A stretch of DNA of 64,000 bases from Hyphomicrobiales bacterium (GCA_900471815.1 UICE01000001.1:273114-337113); one strand, 5' to 3'. Positions 34,630 to 44,078 are shown, counted from the first letter of the stretch. Numbers and translations: made by a program. The notes: generated by a model not told the origin, from the sequence alone.

Positions 34630-37134
34630 ATGGACTTGGCTCGGGAAAAATTGTCAAAGGCGACGATAACAATTTGCGGATATGCCGTGACAGTTCTTCC
34701 AACCCTGCCCGTCACCGAAATCTTTCCCGCTCTTGATAGAGCGCTGGATGCAGGCAATTCTGCGGTGCTTGTCGCCCCGCCAGGTGCTGGTAAAACCACG
34801 CTCACTCCCCTGCACCTGCTTGATGCGCCATGGCGCGGCGAACGCACGATCATCCTGCTTGAACCCCGCCGTCTTGCCGCCCGCGCTGCGGCCAGCCGCA
34901 TGGCGAGCCTGCTGGGCGAAGAGGTCGGCACAACCGTCGGCTATCGCATGCGGCTCGAAAACAAGGTTTCTGCCAAGACCCGCGTCCTCGTTGTGACCGA
35001 AGGTGTGTTCGCCCGGATGATCCTCGATGATCCCGATCTGACAAACATCGCCGCAGTGCTCTTTGACGAGTTTCACGAACGCAGTCTGGATGCGGATTTC
35101 GGCCTTGCGCTGGCCCTTGATGTGCAGGCCGCCCTCCGTCCCGATCTCAAATTGCTGGTTATGTCGGCAACATTGGATGGTGCGCGCGTTGCCAAGCTGC
35201 TTGGCGATGTGCCGGTGCTTGAAAGCAAGGGGCGTTCTTTCCCCATTGATATCCGCTATCGTGAGCGCAAGCCCGACGAGCGTATTGAAGATGCCATGTC
35301 GAAAGCCATCCGCGACACGCTTGCTGACGAGACCGGCAGCATTCTTGTTTTTCTTCCCGGTCAGCGCGAGATCGAGCGCACGGCGGAAGCGCTGCAAGGC
35401 CGTGTCCCTGCCGACACAATTATAGTGCCGCTCTATGGCGCGCTTGAGGGACGCGATCAGGATGCAGCAATCAAGCCGGCACCATTTGGCAAGCGCAAAG
35501 TCGTTCTCGCCACCTCCATTGCAGAAACATCAATCACCATTGACGGCGTTCGGGTCGTCATTGATAGCGGCCTTGCCCGCTTGCCTAAATTTGAACCCGC
35601 AACCGGCTTGACGCGGCTGGAAACTGTGCGCGCGGCACGGGCTGCCGTGGATCAGCGCGCGGGTCGTGCAGGACGCACGGAGCCGGGTATTGCAATACGC
35701 CTTTGGCGTGCCGAACAGACCGCCGCGCTTGAAGCCTTTGCTCCGCCTGAAATTCTGGAAGCAGACCTGACGGGTCTTGTGCTGGATTGCGCTGCATGGG
35801 GCGTTTCTGATCCATCCAGCCTTGGCTTTCTCGATGCTCCACCTGCCCCGGCGATCAAAGAAGCAAAGAACCTTTTGGAAAATCTCGGCGCACTCGGCAA
35901 GGACCATCGCCTCACGCCAATGGGCAATGAAATGCGTGCGCTGGCGCTACCAGCGCGGCTCGCCCATATGGTGCTGACCGCACGCGAACGGGGGCAGGCA
36001 TTGCGGGCTGCGGAACTCGCTATTCTCCTCACTGAGCGCGGGCTTGGTGGCAATGATATTGACCTCGATGTAAGGCTTTCCCGCTTCCAGCGTGAGCGCG
36101 GTGATCGCGCCACCCGTGCCCGCGGATTAGCAAAGCGTTTGGCAGGGTCTGGTCCCGTTGCGGCGGAAGCTGACAGCGTTGGGCGGCTGCTGATCGGCGC
36201 CTATCCTGATCGCATTGCCAAATCGCGTGGCAATGGCCAGTTCACTTTGGCCAATGGGCGCGGCGGCGAAGTTGATCCTAGCTCTGCACTTGCCAAATCC
36301 CCTTGGCTCATTGTGGCGGACCTTTCAGGGCATGCCGGCCGGGCGCGTATTCTTGCTGCTGCCGAGGTGGGCGAAGCGGAAATACGCGAGGCTATGGCGG
36401 ATCGGATCGTCAGCGGTCGGCAGGTCACCTATGATGCCTCCCGCAATGCGCTTCAGGCCCGCGATGCAACGCGGATCGGTGCCATAGCCCTGTCAGAAAA
36501 GACCATGCCCGCCCCAACCGGCGAGGAAGCTGATCTTGGGGTGATTGCTGCTGTCAAAACCCATGGGCTTGATATTCTCCCATGGTCAAAGGAGGCATCG
36601 ACTCTGCGCCGCCGCCTTGCCTGGCTGCATCAGGGTTTGGGCGCGCCTTGGCCCGCCATGGATGATGACGCCTTGCTTGCCACGCTTGACGATTGGTTGA
36701 AACCCTTCCTCAAGGGTGGCGCGCAGCTTAACCAAATTCCCGCGCATGTGCTGATCGAGGGATTGCGCTCGACCGTTCCCTACGATCTGCAACGCAAGAT
36801 CGAAACTCTCGCGCCAACCCATTTCGAGGTGCCAACCGGATCGCATATCCCGATCCGTTATGATGAGGGCGAGCCTGTTCTTGGCGTGCGGGTGCAGGAG
36901 CTTTTCGGCTTGTCCACCCATCCGGCCATTGCCAATGGCACCATCCCTCTCTTGCTGGAACTTCTGTCTCCCGCGCACCGGCCCATCCAGATAACACGCG
37001 ATCTTCCCGGATTCTGGAAAGGCTCCTGGGCCGATGTCCGTAGCGATATGCGCGGTCGCTATCCCCGCCATGTCTGGCCGGAAGATCCCGCCAATGCTAC
37101 CCCCACTGCCCGCGCCAAACCACGGGGAACGTGA
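34630..37134 (+). CDS. hrpB: ATP-dependent helicase HrpB
   Basis: An 834-residue DExH helicase. Walker A is VAPPGAGKTTL, motif II is FDEFHERSLDADF, motif III is VMSATLDGARVA, and late motifs include VLATSIAETSITIDGV and VDQRAGRAGRTEPG. The HA2/HrpB C-terminal region follows to the end. It is presumed to act on RNA, but its role in bacteria is unclear. ATG 34630 has a weak ribosome binding site; GTG 34687 (GCGGA 6 nt upstream), giving 815 residues, may be the true start. It is divergent from frmA, 140 bp away. Confidence 0.94.
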   Translation: MDLAREKLSKATITICGYAVTVLPTLPVTEIFPALDRALDAGNSAVLVAPPGAGKTTLTPLHLLDAPWRGERTIILLEPRRLAARAAASRMASLLGEEVGTTVGYRMRLENKVSAKTRVLVVTEGVFARMILDDPDLTNIAAVLFDEFHERSLDADFGLALALDVQAALRPDLKLLVMSATLDGARVAKLLGDVPVLESKGRSFPIDIRYRERKPDERIEDAMSKAIRDTLADETGSILVFLPGQREIERTAEALQGRVPADTIIVPLYGALEGRDQDAAIKPAPFGKRKVVLATSIAETSITIDGVRVVIDSGLARLPKFEPATGLTRLETVRAARAAVDQRAGRAGRTEPGIAIRLWRAEQTAALEAFAPPEILEADLTGLVLDCAAWGVSDPSSLGFLDAPPAPAIKEAKNLLENLGALGKDHRLTPMGNEMRALALPARLAHMVLTARERGQALRAAELAILLTERGLGGNDIDLDVRLSRFQRERGDRATRARGLAKRLAGSGPVAAEADSVGRLLIGAYPDRIAKSRGNGQFTLANGRGGEVDPSSALAKSPWLIVADLSGHAGRARILAAAEVGEAEIREAMADRIVSGRQVTYDASRNALQARDATRIGAIALSEKTMPAPTGEEADLGVIAAVKTHGLDILPWSKEASTLRRRLAWLHQGLGAPWPAMDDDALLATLDDWLKPFLKGGAQLNQIPAHVLIEGLRSTVPYDLQRKIETLAPTHFEVPTGSHIPIRYDEGEPVLGVRVQELFGLSTHPAIANGTIPLLLELLSPAHRPIQITRDLPGFWKGSWADVRSDMRGRYPRHVWPEDPANATPTARAKPRGT

Positions 37135-37270
37135 GGTGGTTTCCAGCTAATTGCATCTCGACAGACAAGCCCCGTCGAACCACGCACTATATTCTCGCAA
37201 CACGCAGCCTCCGTTACCCTCGCCGAACTCTTCAATTCCATTTTTGCCACATTTGATCTAAAGCACCTTC

Positions 37271-38572
37271 ATGGTTCAGGATTTTGGCATACGCTCTTCA
37301 TATTTGTCGCGCCGGTTACGGTTGACTACGCTCATTCGCCTGCGCTGGCTCGCAGTGGCAGGTCAAAGCATCGCGGTGTTGTTTGTCGCGCTCTACCTGA
37401 AATTCCCCTTCCCGGTCAGTGTATGTTTTGCGCTGATCGCCTGTTCGGCATGGCTCAATCTGCTCATGTCATTCCGCTATCCGATCAACCACCGGTTACA
37501 GCCACGCGCGGCCATTCCCGTGCTTGCTTTTGATATTTTGCAGGTTGCGGGCCTGCTCTACATGACCGGCGGCTTGCAAAATCCCTTTGCTGTTCTGATG
37601 ATTGTTCCTGTCATTATATCGGCAACGTCTTTGCCCTCATGGTCGACCATTCTGCTTGGACTTCTCGTTACCATCTGCGCCACTGTCCTTGCCTATATTT
37701 ACCTGCCGCTTCCCTGGTATCCGGGCGAAAGCATGCATCTGCCTTTCATACTCATTGCAGGCGTATGGTGCTCGGTCGTTTCCGCTCTGGCCTTCACTGC
37801 GGTCTATGCCTATCGCGTGGCTGAGGAAGCACGCCTGCTGGCCGATGCGCTGACAGCGACAGAATTGATTCTCCAGCGCGAGCAGCATCTGTCCGCGCTG
37901 GATGGCCTTGCCGCCGCAGCCGCCCATGAACTTGGTACACCGCTTGCCACTATTGCCCTTGTTGCCAAGGAGATGGAGCGCAGCCTGAAGCAGGATGACC
38001 GTTTTGCTGAAGATATCGAGCTTTTGCGTTCGCAGACCCAACGTTGCCGCGAGATTCTGAAACGTCTCACCAGCCTTTCATCCACCAGCGAAGAGCATAT
38101 GTCCCGGTTGAAGATTTCCTCGCTTATCGAGGAAGTCATTGAACCGAACAGGAACTTTGGGATCGGCATTGAAGTCACCAAATTGCGCGGCGAAGGCATC
38201 GAACCATTTATCCGCCGCAACCCCGGCATCATTTACGGCCTGGGTAATCTGGTCGAGAATGCCGTCGATTTCGCCAAGCATACGATTAGGGTCAGTTGGG
38301 GCTGGAACGACAAAACCGTCGAGATCATCGTCAGCGATGATGGCAAGGGTTTTGCTCCCGAAATTCTGGACCGTATCGGTGAGCCCTACACGACGGGCCG
38401 CGACCGCGAAGTGAATGAACATGGTGGCGGTCTTGGTCTTGGTCTGTTTATTGCAAAAACGCTTCTGGAGCGTTCCGGTGCCACAATAACATTCCGCAAC
38501 CGCAATGATCCGGGACAGGGCGCGGAGGTCGTCGTGATCTGGCCAATCAGCGAATTGACGACCAGCGGCTAG
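37271..38572 (+). CDS. regB: Redox sensor histidine kinase RegB/PrrB/ActS
   Basis: A 433-residue membrane histidine kinase with six N-terminal helices (residues about 28-180). Family-specific elements are present: the quinone-binding GGLQNPF at 100-106, phosphoacceptor His219 in LAAAAAHELGTPLATIA, and the redox-sensitive Cys259 in RSQTQRCREILKRLTSL. The ATPase has NLVENAVDFA, DDGKGF and GGGLGLGLFIA. RegB senses the quinone pool and oxygen and phosphorylates RegA to tune respiration and related pathways. It is followed 95 bp later by regA. A fragment resembling a Bru-RS arm lies just upstream (37174-37187). Confidence 0.95.
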   Translation: MVQDFGIRSSYLSRRLRLTTLIRLRWLAVAGQSIAVLFVALYLKFPFPVSVCFALIACSAWLNLLMSFRYPINHRLQPRAAIPVLAFDILQVAGLLYMTGGLQNPFAVLMIVPVIISATSLPSWSTILLGLLVTICATVLAYIYLPLPWYPGESMHLPFILIAGVWCSVVSALAFTAVYAYRVAEEARLLADALTATELILQREQHLSALDGLAAAAAHELGTPLATIALVAKEMERSLKQDDRFAEDIELLRSQTQRCREILKRLTSLSSTSEEHMSRLKISSLIEEVIEPNRNFGIGIEVTKLRGEGIEPFIRRNPGIIYGLGNLVENAVDFAKHTIRVSWGWNDKTVEIIVSDDGKGFAPEILDRIGEPYTTGRDREVNEHGGGLGLGLFIAKTLLERSGATITFRNRNDPGQGAEVVVIWPISELTTSG

Positions 38573-38667
38573 TTCGCCTGTTAAACAAAACTTGCTCTAG
38601 CCTTTGACTTTTTCTTCATTGCGAACCATTACATCACTAACTATTACAAAATGAGCAGGAAACCCTG

Positions 38668-39231
38668 ATGGATAATACGGATCAGGACGATATTGCCGCC
38701 ATTGGCAACGATCCGACACTTCTTCTTGTTGATGACGACAAGCCGTTCTTGCAGCGTCTGGCGCGCGCCATGGAAACACGCGGCTTCACCGTGGCGATTG
38801 CCGATTCGGTGGAGGCGGGGCTTGCCAGCGTCAAAAGCCATGCCCCGGCCTATGCGGTTGTCGATATGCGCCTTGGCGATGGCAATGGTCTCGATATTAT
38901 CGAAGCCATTCGTGCTCGCCGCGAAGATACGCGCGCGGTGATTCTCACCGGCTACGGCAATATTGCGACAGCGGTTAACGCCGTAAAGCTCGGCGCAATC
39001 GATTATCTTTCAAAACCGGCTGATGCGGACGAGGTGTTCGCAGCCCTGACCCGCCGTTCCGGTGAAAAGGTGGCGCCGCCTGAAAATCCGATGTCGGCCG
39101 ATCGTGTGCGCTGGGAACATATTCAGCGCGTTTATGAAATGTGCGACCGGAATGTTTCTGAAACAGCACGCCGGCTTAACATGCACAGACGCACCTTGCA
39201 GCGTATTTTGGCCAAGCGCGCCCCGCGCTAG
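38668..39231 (+). CDS. regA: Redox response regulator RegA/PrrA/ActR
   Basis: A 187-residue response regulator. The receiver has LLVDDDKPF, phosphoacceptor Asp66 in VVDMRLGDGNG, ILTGYG and the conserved Lys in LSKPADADEV. A short Pro-rich linker leads to the C-terminal Fis-type helix-turn-helix (WEHIQRVYEMCDRNVSETAR, then LNMHRRTLQRIL), which is nearly invariant in RegA proteins. It acts with the RegB kinase upstream. The 95-bp gap contains TTGACT at 38604, so a separate promoter is possible. Confidence 0.96.
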   Translation: MDNTDQDDIAAIGNDPTLLLVDDDKPFLQRLARAMETRGFTVAIADSVEAGLASVKSHAPAYAVVDMRLGDGNGLDIIEAIRARREDTRAVILTGYGNIATAVNAVKLGAIDYLSKPADADEVFAALTRRSGEKVAPPENPMSADRVRWEHIQRVYEMCDRNVSETARRLNMHRRTLQRILAKRAPR

Positions 39232-39349
39232 ATTGCCAGACGCTTTACGGGCGATCTATTACTACCCTTTTCTTGTATATTGCACTGCTTCGTCCCACAG
39301 GATAACAGCCGTCCACCCTATTATAACCGCCATTGCACTGATGCAGTGC

Positions 39350-39550
39350 GTGGTTCGCCCTTCGACAGGCTCAGGAGGGCTCACCATGAGGAAGGTTGAG
39401 GATTGCAGGGAGGTTATTCTGTGGGCGTCTACTGCTAGATCAACCACCTCATAAACGTAGCAGGGAGCCAATATCCACGGCTTTGGTGGTTGTTGCAGCC
39501 CCCGCCTTCCTCATGGTGAGCCCTCCTGAGCCTGTCAAAGGGCGAACCAC
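39350..39550. repeat. Bru-RS-like palindromic repeat element (long form)
   Basis: 46-bp inverted arms (39350-39395 and 39505-39550) with a single mismatch enclose about 109 bp. Each arm contains the GTGGTTCG...TCACCATGAGGAAGG sequence of the element at 30078-30219 with an inserted CCTTCGACAGGCTCAGGAGG-type segment. The shared GATTGCAGGGAG follows the left arm. It occupies most of the 403-bp gap between regA and the autotransporter gene, in which I see no gene. Confidence 0.75.
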
Positions 39551-39595
39551 AAGGCTCTTGCCACAGGTCAATCTGCCTTCCTGTTATATAGAAGC

Positions 39596-39626
39596 AACAA
39601 GGACGGCATCATCTGCCGCCCTTGTT
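39596..39626 (-). terminator. Terminator hairpin after the autotransporter gene
   Basis: AACAAGGACGGCA (39596-39608) and TGCCGCCCTTGTT (39614-39626) form a 13-bp stem with one G-U pair and a 5-nt loop, 9 bp after the autotransporter stop on the minus strand. The sequence after it (TGCTTCTATAT) is only modestly U-rich. Confidence 0.65.
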
Positions 39627-39634
39627 TACCGCTC

Positions 39635-42502
39635 CTAGAACCGCACGCTCAGATCGGCCTTGATGGCATTGTCATGTGACTGGCTGGAGAACTGGCCGGT
39701 ATAGCTGACACCGATGCTGGTGGCCTTGCCAATGCCCGAATCCAATCCCGCCTCAATGAGAGCGGCATCCTTGGCAATGCCGGTGCCTTCAACCGTAAAG
39801 CCCTGCCCGCCGTTGAAGGCAAGGCTTGCCTGCGGCGTCACATCGCCAAGGCCATGGTTCCAGCCCAGCATGCCGCGCGCCGTAAGGGTCGTGCTTTCAC
39901 CCAACGCGAACTGGCGCGAGGCACGCAGACCCAGCGTTGTCACCGTCAGATCGGTGCTTGATGCTGCGCCGGTCAGATTGCTGGTTGCGCCATCTTCGCC
40001 AAAGCCATCGGTTTTGACATGGACATGGCGTGCCGCCGCAAAGGGTTCGAGCGCCGCATAGGGCGTATCGAGCTGATAGCCGATCTCACCAAAGACCTGC
40101 ACGGAACGCGCATCATAGGAAGCCTCATGCTCCTCATTCAGCCCGCCGAACGCGGCGCTCCGCTTGGTCTCGATCTCATGCTGGCCAAGATTGACGCCAA
40201 AGCGAAGCCCGAGCGCATCAAGCTTGGTGCCGCCATAGACACCCACCTGATAGTTCTCCACCGATGCCTTGCCATTGCCATGCAGCGATGTGCTGCCATA
40301 ACCGGCCAGAACACCAAGCCGCCAGTCCTCGGCAACCGCGCCGTCGAGGCCGGTGATGAACCCGCCCGTGTTGCGACTATAGCCGGCAGCATTGCCATTG
40401 CCATCCGCATGCGCCCATGCGCCATAGGCCTCACCCCAAAGCGCCGTGGTGGCAGCGGCAGGTTCAACAGCAGCAAAGGCATTGCTCTGCTTTGCCTTGC
40501 CCTCAGAACCATAGGCCAATGGTGTGGTGACGGCCTGCGCCTTGCCTGCCACCCCGCCAAAGCCATTGCGCAAGCGCGCGGTTGCCGCATCGGAAATGAA
40601 GTGATTGTCCTGCGCCAGAACACCGGAAAGCGTGGCATGAACCTCGCCGGAGAGGGCATCATAGTTGAGGGGATTGTCGCGGGTGGATTTTATCACCTGC
40701 TGAAGCAGTTCATTATTGCTTAACCCAAGCGATTGAATGCCGCTCCACGCACCTTTCTGGTTATGTGTTGCAACACCGACGGCCAGAAACTCCGGAGCCA
40801 GCATAGCTTCAATCCGCGCTTGCAGAAGCTGTGCCTTTAGCTTCTCGGCTCCTTCGGCAAGCCGCAAGATTTCAGCCTCTGCATCCGCCTGCGCCTTGGC
40901 GACCACCTCTGCATCTGCCTTGGCTTTTGCTCCGGCAAGTGCCTTCGCTTGCACCTCTTCTGCAAGCCGCAATCTCTCAGCCTTGGCATCCGCCTGCGCC
41001 CTGGCAATCGCCTCTGCCTCTGCTTTGGCCTTTGCATCAGCAAGTGCCTTTGCTTGCGCTTCTTCTGCAAGCAGCAGCCTTTCAGCTTCTGCTTCCGCTT
41101 TCTCCTTGGCCTTTGCACCGAGCAGCACAACGGCCTTCTCCGCGTCACGTTTTGCTTGCTCAGCAGCCGCTAGTTGTTCTTCCAGCTCTTTTGCTTTTTC
41201 GGCTTTGACGGCCGGGGTAAAGTCGAAAAACAAAACCACTCTGTTTTCGTCTGAATAATCGAGCATCGGGGTAATGTAGTTATAGCGAGGGTCGATCTTT
41301 CTAAATCGACCTGTCACACCCTTCCCTGCGGTCAAAATATCAAATCGTTTTCCAAACACGCTTTCAGCCATGCCTTCGGATAATTCATTTCCATTATCCA
41401 ACGACACGCTGACAGTGCCACCATTCAAAATTGCTTTACCACCGATATCGAGTCTGTTGATCACCGCTAAGTCTGGCGTAAACTCAACGTCCAACTGACT
41501 GCCCTTCTCAAAGGTCGCATCTTCACCGACATGAAGTACCCCTGCTCGAGTTTCAAAATTGCCGGCACTTACTGTTCCCCCACTCTTTACCAGAAGGTAA
41601 TCTATCGAACCCACACCATAGAGATAACCATTAACAGTGACCAAATTTCGGATAGCCCCGTCTAACGCCAGAGATGCCCCCTTATCGACCAGAACGGGAG
41701 ATTGCAGCGAAGGAACGATTGCCACCCCATCATCGCCGAGCAGCTCCTGTCCAGCTAGATCGGACTTGTTGTCCGAGACCATCAGCGTGCCTTCTTTAAT
41801 GCGTGTTTCACCTGAATAGGTATTCACGCCTTCAAGTACCAGCATCCCCGAGCCAGTTTTTGTCAATCCGGCATCAAGGTTTAAAAGCTCGGCATATATG
41901 GCCTCGAGCGCAGCGATTTTCTCCGCAATAATTTTATCAGGATGATCGAAACTGGTTTCGGCTTGCTTGGTTTTCAAAGCAGCAAGCTCTGCTGCAATTT
42001 GTGCTTTGCGCTGCTCAAGCAAGGCATTTGATATATTATTTTTCCAGGTAATTTCAGTCTCGTCTCCGCTCACATTCGCGGTGAAACGCCGTAAAAATTG
42101 AATGGGGCCCCGCTTTTCCTCGTTGACATCGATCATGGCAGAGCGATCTGTAGCCCGGCTTTTGGCAGCGGCTACTTTCAAAATGTCGAGAAGCTCCCGT
42201 TCGCCGAGATAGGGATGATATTTCCGCAACCTCTCCAACGATTTGTTGTCGCTGGGAAAGGATATGATTTCATGACCCTCGATATCAAAGGCGAAAGGAT
42301 CGCCTCCAGTCTGCGCGCTTTTATCAGGACCGGCGTCTGCCTTGACCGCACTCTCGGCATAGCTTGGATAGCTTGTTGCCAAAAGGATGAGCGTCGAAAC
42401 GACTCTATATTTCAAACGATTACGAAAATCTGCAATGGAATAGGTTTTTGCGCCAAAATTGGCCCAGCTCAAAGAATAAGCTATAAAGAAACTCCGATAC
42501 AC
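39635..42502 (-). CDS. Classical (type Va) autotransporter with Ala/Lys/Glu coiled-coil repeats
   Basis: A 955-residue outer-membrane protein. Segments: signal peptide (either an extended one from GTG 42502 or a standard one from TTG 42415, MKYRVVSTLILLATSYPSYA); a passenger with a beta-strand repeat of the autotransporter-associated type (LTKTGSGMLVLEGVNTYSGE, residues about 213-232); a charged coiled coil (about 420-560) holding a 35-residue tandem repeat (AEAERLLLAEEAQAKALADA and so on); and a C-terminal beta-barrel (about 695-955) starting LWGEAYGAWAHADGNG and ending in Phe (KADLSVRF), as needed for BAM recognition. Relatives act in adhesion. Neither start has a good ribosome binding site. 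Confidence 0.92.
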   Translation of the reverse strand: MYRSFFIAYSLSWANFGAKTYSIADFRNRLKYRVVSTLILLATSYPSYAESAVKADAGPDKSAQTGGDPFAFDIEGHEIISFPSDNKSLERLRKYHPYLGERELLDILKVAAAKSRATDRSAMIDVNEEKRGPIQFLRRFTANVSGDETEITWKNNISNALLEQRKAQIAAELAALKTKQAETSFDHPDKIIAEKIAALEAIYAELLNLDAGLTKTGSGMLVLEGVNTYSGETRIKEGTLMVSDNKSDLAGQELLGDDGVAIVPSLQSPVLVDKGASLALDGAIRNLVTVNGYLYGVGSIDYLLVKSGGTVSAGNFETRAGVLHVGEDATFEKGSQLDVEFTPDLAVINRLDIGGKAILNGGTVSVSLDNGNELSEGMAESVFGKRFDILTAGKGVTGRFRKIDPRYNYITPMLDYSDENRVVLFFDFTPAVKAEKAKELEEQLAAAEQAKRDAEKAVVLLGAKAKEKAEAEAERLLLAEEAQAKALADAKAKAEAEAIARAQADAKAERLRLAEEVQAKALAGAKAKADAEVVAKAQADAEAEILRLAEGAEKLKAQLLQARIEAMLAPEFLAVGVATHNQKGAWSGIQSLGLSNNELLQQVIKSTRDNPLNYDALSGEVHATLSGVLAQDNHFISDAATARLRNGFGGVAGKAQAVTTPLAYGSEGKAKQSNAFAAVEPAAATTALWGEAYGAWAHADGNGNAAGYSRNTGGFITGLDGAVAEDWRLGVLAGYGSTSLHGNGKASVENYQVGVYGGTKLDALGLRFGVNLGQHEIETKRSAAFGGLNEEHEASYDARSVQVFGEIGYQLDTPYAALEPFAAARHVHVKTDGFGEDGATSNLTGAASSTDLTVTTLGLRASRQFALGESTTLTARGMLGWNHGLGDVTPQASLAFNGGQGFTVEGTGIAKDAALIEAGLDSGIGKATSIGVSYTGQFSSQSHDNAIKADLSVRF
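40858..41100. repeat. 105-bp tandem repeat within the autotransporter gene
   Basis: The unit beginning GCAAGCCGCA recurs at 40858, 40963 and 41068, exactly 105 bp apart, with about two full copies plus a part. Each copy encodes 35 residues of Ala/Lys/Glu coiled coil. The copies differ at several bases, so the array is not freshly duplicated. Confidence 0.85.
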
Positions 42503-42725
42503 AATACAAAAATCAGATACGCTTTACAGTTGCATTTAATGAATGTTGCATAACCATAGATTGCATATGGAGGCCGTCAATTAGGCTTTAGGCTTATGGA
42601 AATTTGCATTTGCTCCGCAGAAAATATTAGTTGGAAGATCGCAATATGGGCGATAACAGGAGGGAGTTTTCCAACCGTAGGCTAGATTTAACTTACTGAT
42701 TAAAAATATCTTTTTTTAACGCATC
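42503..42725. other. Intergenic region upstream of the autotransporter gene
   Basis: 223 bp between the autotransporter start (minus strand) and the mmcB stop. It is AT-rich, with a T7 run at 42711-42717. I see no gene or clear promoter. Confidence 0.4.
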
Positions 42726-43220
42726 CTATTCCATGTCCGTCTGCGGCAGGTCGATGCCGGATAATTCGGCAAGAGTCATACGGGCGGCGCTGACGCGTGC
42801 AAAGCGTAACGTCATTGCCTTGCGTGTTGCGCCTGCCAGCTTGTGCTCGGGCGCATCACGGATGATCTCGGCACCATATCCATCAGATAGAATGAAGCCG
42901 CAATCGTCGGGGAATATATCGGCTGGAACACCCGGATGAGTAGCAAAAAACAGCCGGTCGCAATAATCGCGATAGGTCGGCCATTTTCGATCAACCTTCC
43001 AGTCCTCGATCGATGATTTTATTTCGACAATCCAGATTTCACCATTGCGGGACAAGGCCACAAGATCGGCGCGACGGCCGGAAGCAAGCGACAATTCCGG
43101 CATGACTGCCAAGCCCATTTCGAGGAAAAGTCGCTGCACGCCGCGTCGCACCAGCATGGCATTTTCGGATTGGCGGCCATCAATAAGCGGATTGGTCTGG
43201 CTCAGACTGACTATAGGCAT
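42726..43220 (-). CDS. mmcB: MmcB family DNA repair protein
   Basis: A 164-residue protein from ATG 43220 (an in-frame ATG at 43289 is less likely). It has a PD-(D/E)XK-like core: LVRRGVQRLFLEMGLAVMPELSLASGRRADLVALSRNGEIWIVEIKSSIEDWKVDRKW, with Asp in RADLVAL and the E-x-K in VEIKSS as candidate metal-binding residues. It continues DYCDRLFFATHPGVPADIFP. MmcB in Caulobacter is an SOS-induced protein linked to mitomycin C repair; its biochemical activity is inferred from the fold. It is divergent from the L,D-transpeptidase gene, 174 bp apart. Confidence 0.9.
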   Translation of the reverse strand: MPIVSLSQTNPLIDGRQSENAMLVRRGVQRLFLEMGLAVMPELSLASGRRADLVALSRNGEIWIVEIKSSIEDWKVDRKWPTYRDYCDRLFFATHPGVPADIFPDDCGFILSDGYGAEIIRDAPEHKLAGATRKAMTLRFARVSAARMTLAELSGIDLPQTDME

Positions 43221-43394
43221 GACGGCGAATCTATCGGCAATTTTGCAACCATGTGGTGGAAAATACACCCACAGGTAGGTGAAAACCATGGTTAATGGAA
43301 AACTAAGCTTTACGGTTAATGAAGCTTTAACAATAATGGCGCTAAAGAGGCAACAATAAGTAACATATAGATTCGCACAACCAACGGGGTGATC

Positions 43395-44012
43395 ATGCGA
43401 TTTAAAACTATCGTTCTTGCGGCTGGCCTTATGGGCGCAACTGCTCTAGCCGGCTGTTCCACGATCGGGTTTAATTACTCAACAGCCTCCTATAGTTCAG
43501 TTTCGGATGCAGGTTACGTTCTCCCCGCCATTCCCCGTGCAAAAATCCCGCCGCAATTCCTGCGACAGGAAGTTCGCTATGATGGCGGTGAAACACCAGG
43601 AACGATCATCGTCGATACACAGACAAAATTTCTCTACTTCGTTCTGGGCGGCGGCAAGGCCATGCGTTACGGCATAGGCGTCGGCAAGGAAGGCTTTGAG
43701 TGGAACGGAGCGGCACGCATTGCACTTAAGCGTGAATGGCCGACATGGACCCCGCCAAAAGAAATGATCAAGCGCAAGCCGGAACTGGCTGAATTCCGCA
43801 ACGGCATGGGACCCGGCCTTCAGAACCCGCTTGGCGCCCGCGCCCTCTATCTCTTCAACAAGGGCGGCGATACCGGCTATCGCCTGCATGGCACGCCGGA
43901 GTGGTGGTCCATCGGCAAAGCCATGTCTTCAGGATGCATCCGCCTGATGAATCAGGATATTATCGACCTTTACAATCGCGCCGAGGTTGGTGCCAAGGTT
44001 GTCGTCCGCTAG
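43395..44012 (+). CDS. L,D-transpeptidase (YkuD) lipoprotein
   Basis: A 205-residue protein. ATG 43395 has GGGG 6 nt upstream; a GTG 6 nt earlier is less likely. The signal ends in ALAGC (Cys21), a lipobox. The YkuD catalytic domain runs from about residue 55 (GTIIVDTQTKFLYFVLGGGKAMRYGIGVG) to the end, with the active-site motif HGTPEWWSIGKAMSSGCIRL, containing His and the nucleophilic Cys. Such enzymes make 3-3 cross-links in peptidoglycan or attach outer-membrane proteins to it; which one is not readable. Monocistronic, with a terminator just downstream. Confidence 0.94.
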   Translation: MRFKTIVLAAGLMGATALAGCSTIGFNYSTASYSSVSDAGYVLPAIPRAKIPPQFLRQEVRYDGGETPGTIIVDTQTKFLYFVLGGGKAMRYGIGVGKEGFEWNGAARIALKREWPTWTPPKEMIKRKPELAEFRNGMGPGLQNPLGARALYLFNKGGDTGYRLHGTPEWWSIGKAMSSGCIRLMNQDIIDLYNRAEVGAKVVVR

Positions 44013-44050
44013 AAGAATTCCGCTCAGGCGGAACCACAAAACATTGCAGC

Positions 44051-44078
44051 AAAAGGCCACTTTCGAGTGGCCTTTTTG
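44051..44078 (+). terminator. Rho-independent terminator after the L,D-transpeptidase gene
   Basis: AAAAGGCCACT (44051-44061) pairs with AGTGGCCTTTT around a TTCG tetraloop, followed by a T-run. It lies 39 bp after the stop codon and is a textbook intrinsic terminator. Confidence 0.9.

Noticed and set aside
34490-34702. 71-codon N-terminal extension of the formaldehyde dehydrogenase
   Set aside because: ATG 34489 has a good ribosome binding site and the canonical family start; the extension runs into the divergent hrpB gene.
37174-37187. Bru-RS arm fragment upstream of regB
   Set aside because: Only a 14-bp match to the arm end without a partner arm, so not called as an element.
40737-41258. 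173-codon Ser/Ala-rich frame antisense to the autotransporter repeats
   Set aside because: It is the mirror of the Ala/Lys/Glu tandem repeat; low complexity, not a gene.
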